Assembly: GCA_009726075.1 (NCBI GenBank)
Contig: WLND01000137.1
Location: forward strand, 1 to 5,479
DNA length: 5,479 nt
From: Actinomycetota bacterium
GTDB lineage: Bacteria > Actinomycetota > Actinomycetes > S36-B12
Direction: 5' to 3'
The notes beneath the pieces are model-generated. The model had not been told where the DNA came from. It was given only the letters and a program-made list of their open reading frames with translations, and did no database searches. Of this stretch, positions 5,268 through 5,479 are shown piece after piece. Numbering within the stretch: position 1 is the stretch's first letter; the number at the start of each line of letters is the position of its first letter. The position numbers and the translations under genes are program-made.

Positions 5268-5479
5268 CTAGTGGTCGTAGGCGACCTTCACGTTCACCAG
5301 GCGTTCGGGGTCGGGGCTCCCGGTGGTGTCTGCCCGTGGCTGATCAGTGGCGCACGCAAGGCCGTGAGCGGTGAGATAAGCCGCTGTGGTGTCGGCTCGG
5401 GCGGTGGAGAGCGCGATGTCGGACGGGACGGAGTTGTCCGGGCCCGTGACGGGTGACGCGGTGCACCGACTGGCCATCC
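5268..5479 (-). CDS. OmpA-like C-terminal domain protein, 3' end only (continues past right edge)
   Basis: The last 70 codons of a minus-strand gene run off the window at 5479. The segment LSTARADTTAAYLTAHGL matches the LSxxRAxxVxxYL helix that defines the OmpA/MotB peptidoglycan-binding domain, including the Arg that in OmpA contacts diaminopimelate. It is followed by a short loop with ADTTGSP and a final strand RLVNVKVAY, which corresponds to the usual NRRVEVxx end of the domain. The preceding residues GMASRC occupy the place of the usual GHTD motif, and its Asp is not seen. The methionine codon at 5477 is unlikely to be the start, because an OmpA domain needs about 40 more residues upstream. 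Actinobacterial OmpA-like proteins are usually secreted or membrane-anchored, but this cannot be checked here. The match is partial, so the assignment is tentative. Confidence 0.5.
   Translation of the reverse strand, partial: MASRCTASPVTGPDNSVPSDIALSTARADTTAAYLTAHGLACATDQPRADTTGSPDPERLVNVKVAYDH

Noticed and set aside
1..5479. Possible mobile element or defence system
   Set aside because: No transposase, recombinase, nuclease, toxin-antitoxin pair, tRNA, CRISPR repeat or terminal inverted repeats were found; apart from the purH join the window is housekeeping and envelope genes.

Overview
The window is GC-rich and looks like actinobacterial (Actinomycetota) DNA. The main evidence is the gene order purH ... 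folD - DUF3017 (a small membrane protein family known from actinobacteria), together with 1-4 nt stop/start overlaps, GTG starts and strong G/C preference at third codon positions. The genus cannot be fixed from the sequence alone.

Layout. (1) Positions 1 to about 76 carry the N-terminal coding sequence of purH on the MINUS strand. From about 77 to 1237 the rest of purH (386 residues, to the natural C-terminus) runs on the PLUS strand. The two parts meet head to head, and roughly 110-130 residues in between are absent. This is either a fold-back (inverted) assembly or amplification chimera at the edge of the sequence, or a real inversion that breaks the essential gene purH. (2) 1237-3146 holds two adjacent, translationally coupled, ten-helix membrane proteins of the YdcZ/DUF606 (DMT superfamily) type. 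(3) 3172-4343 holds folD and a coupled DUF3017 membrane protein. (4) A 52-nt spacer with stem-loops separates this plus-strand operon from a convergent minus-strand group: a small lipoprotein (4396-4821), a small YegP/DUF1508 protein (4983-5171), and at the right edge the C-terminal end of an OmpA-like protein (5268-5479, continuing outside). A strong hairpin at 4927-4963 lies just downstream of the DUF1508 gene.

How the genes work together. FolD interconverts methylene-, methenyl- and 10-formyl-tetrahydrofolate. PurH uses 10-formyl-THF to formylate AICAR and then closes the ring to IMP, so purH and folD are metabolic partners. The two transporters sit inside this purine/one-carbon operon with no room for separate promoters, which suggests (inference only) a substrate linked to purine or one-carbon metabolism. 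The minus-strand genes are unrelated to the operon and look like cell-envelope or stress accessory genes. No RNA genes, CRISPR arrays, insertion sequences or attachment sites were seen. No stretch longer than 300 bases is without a gene.
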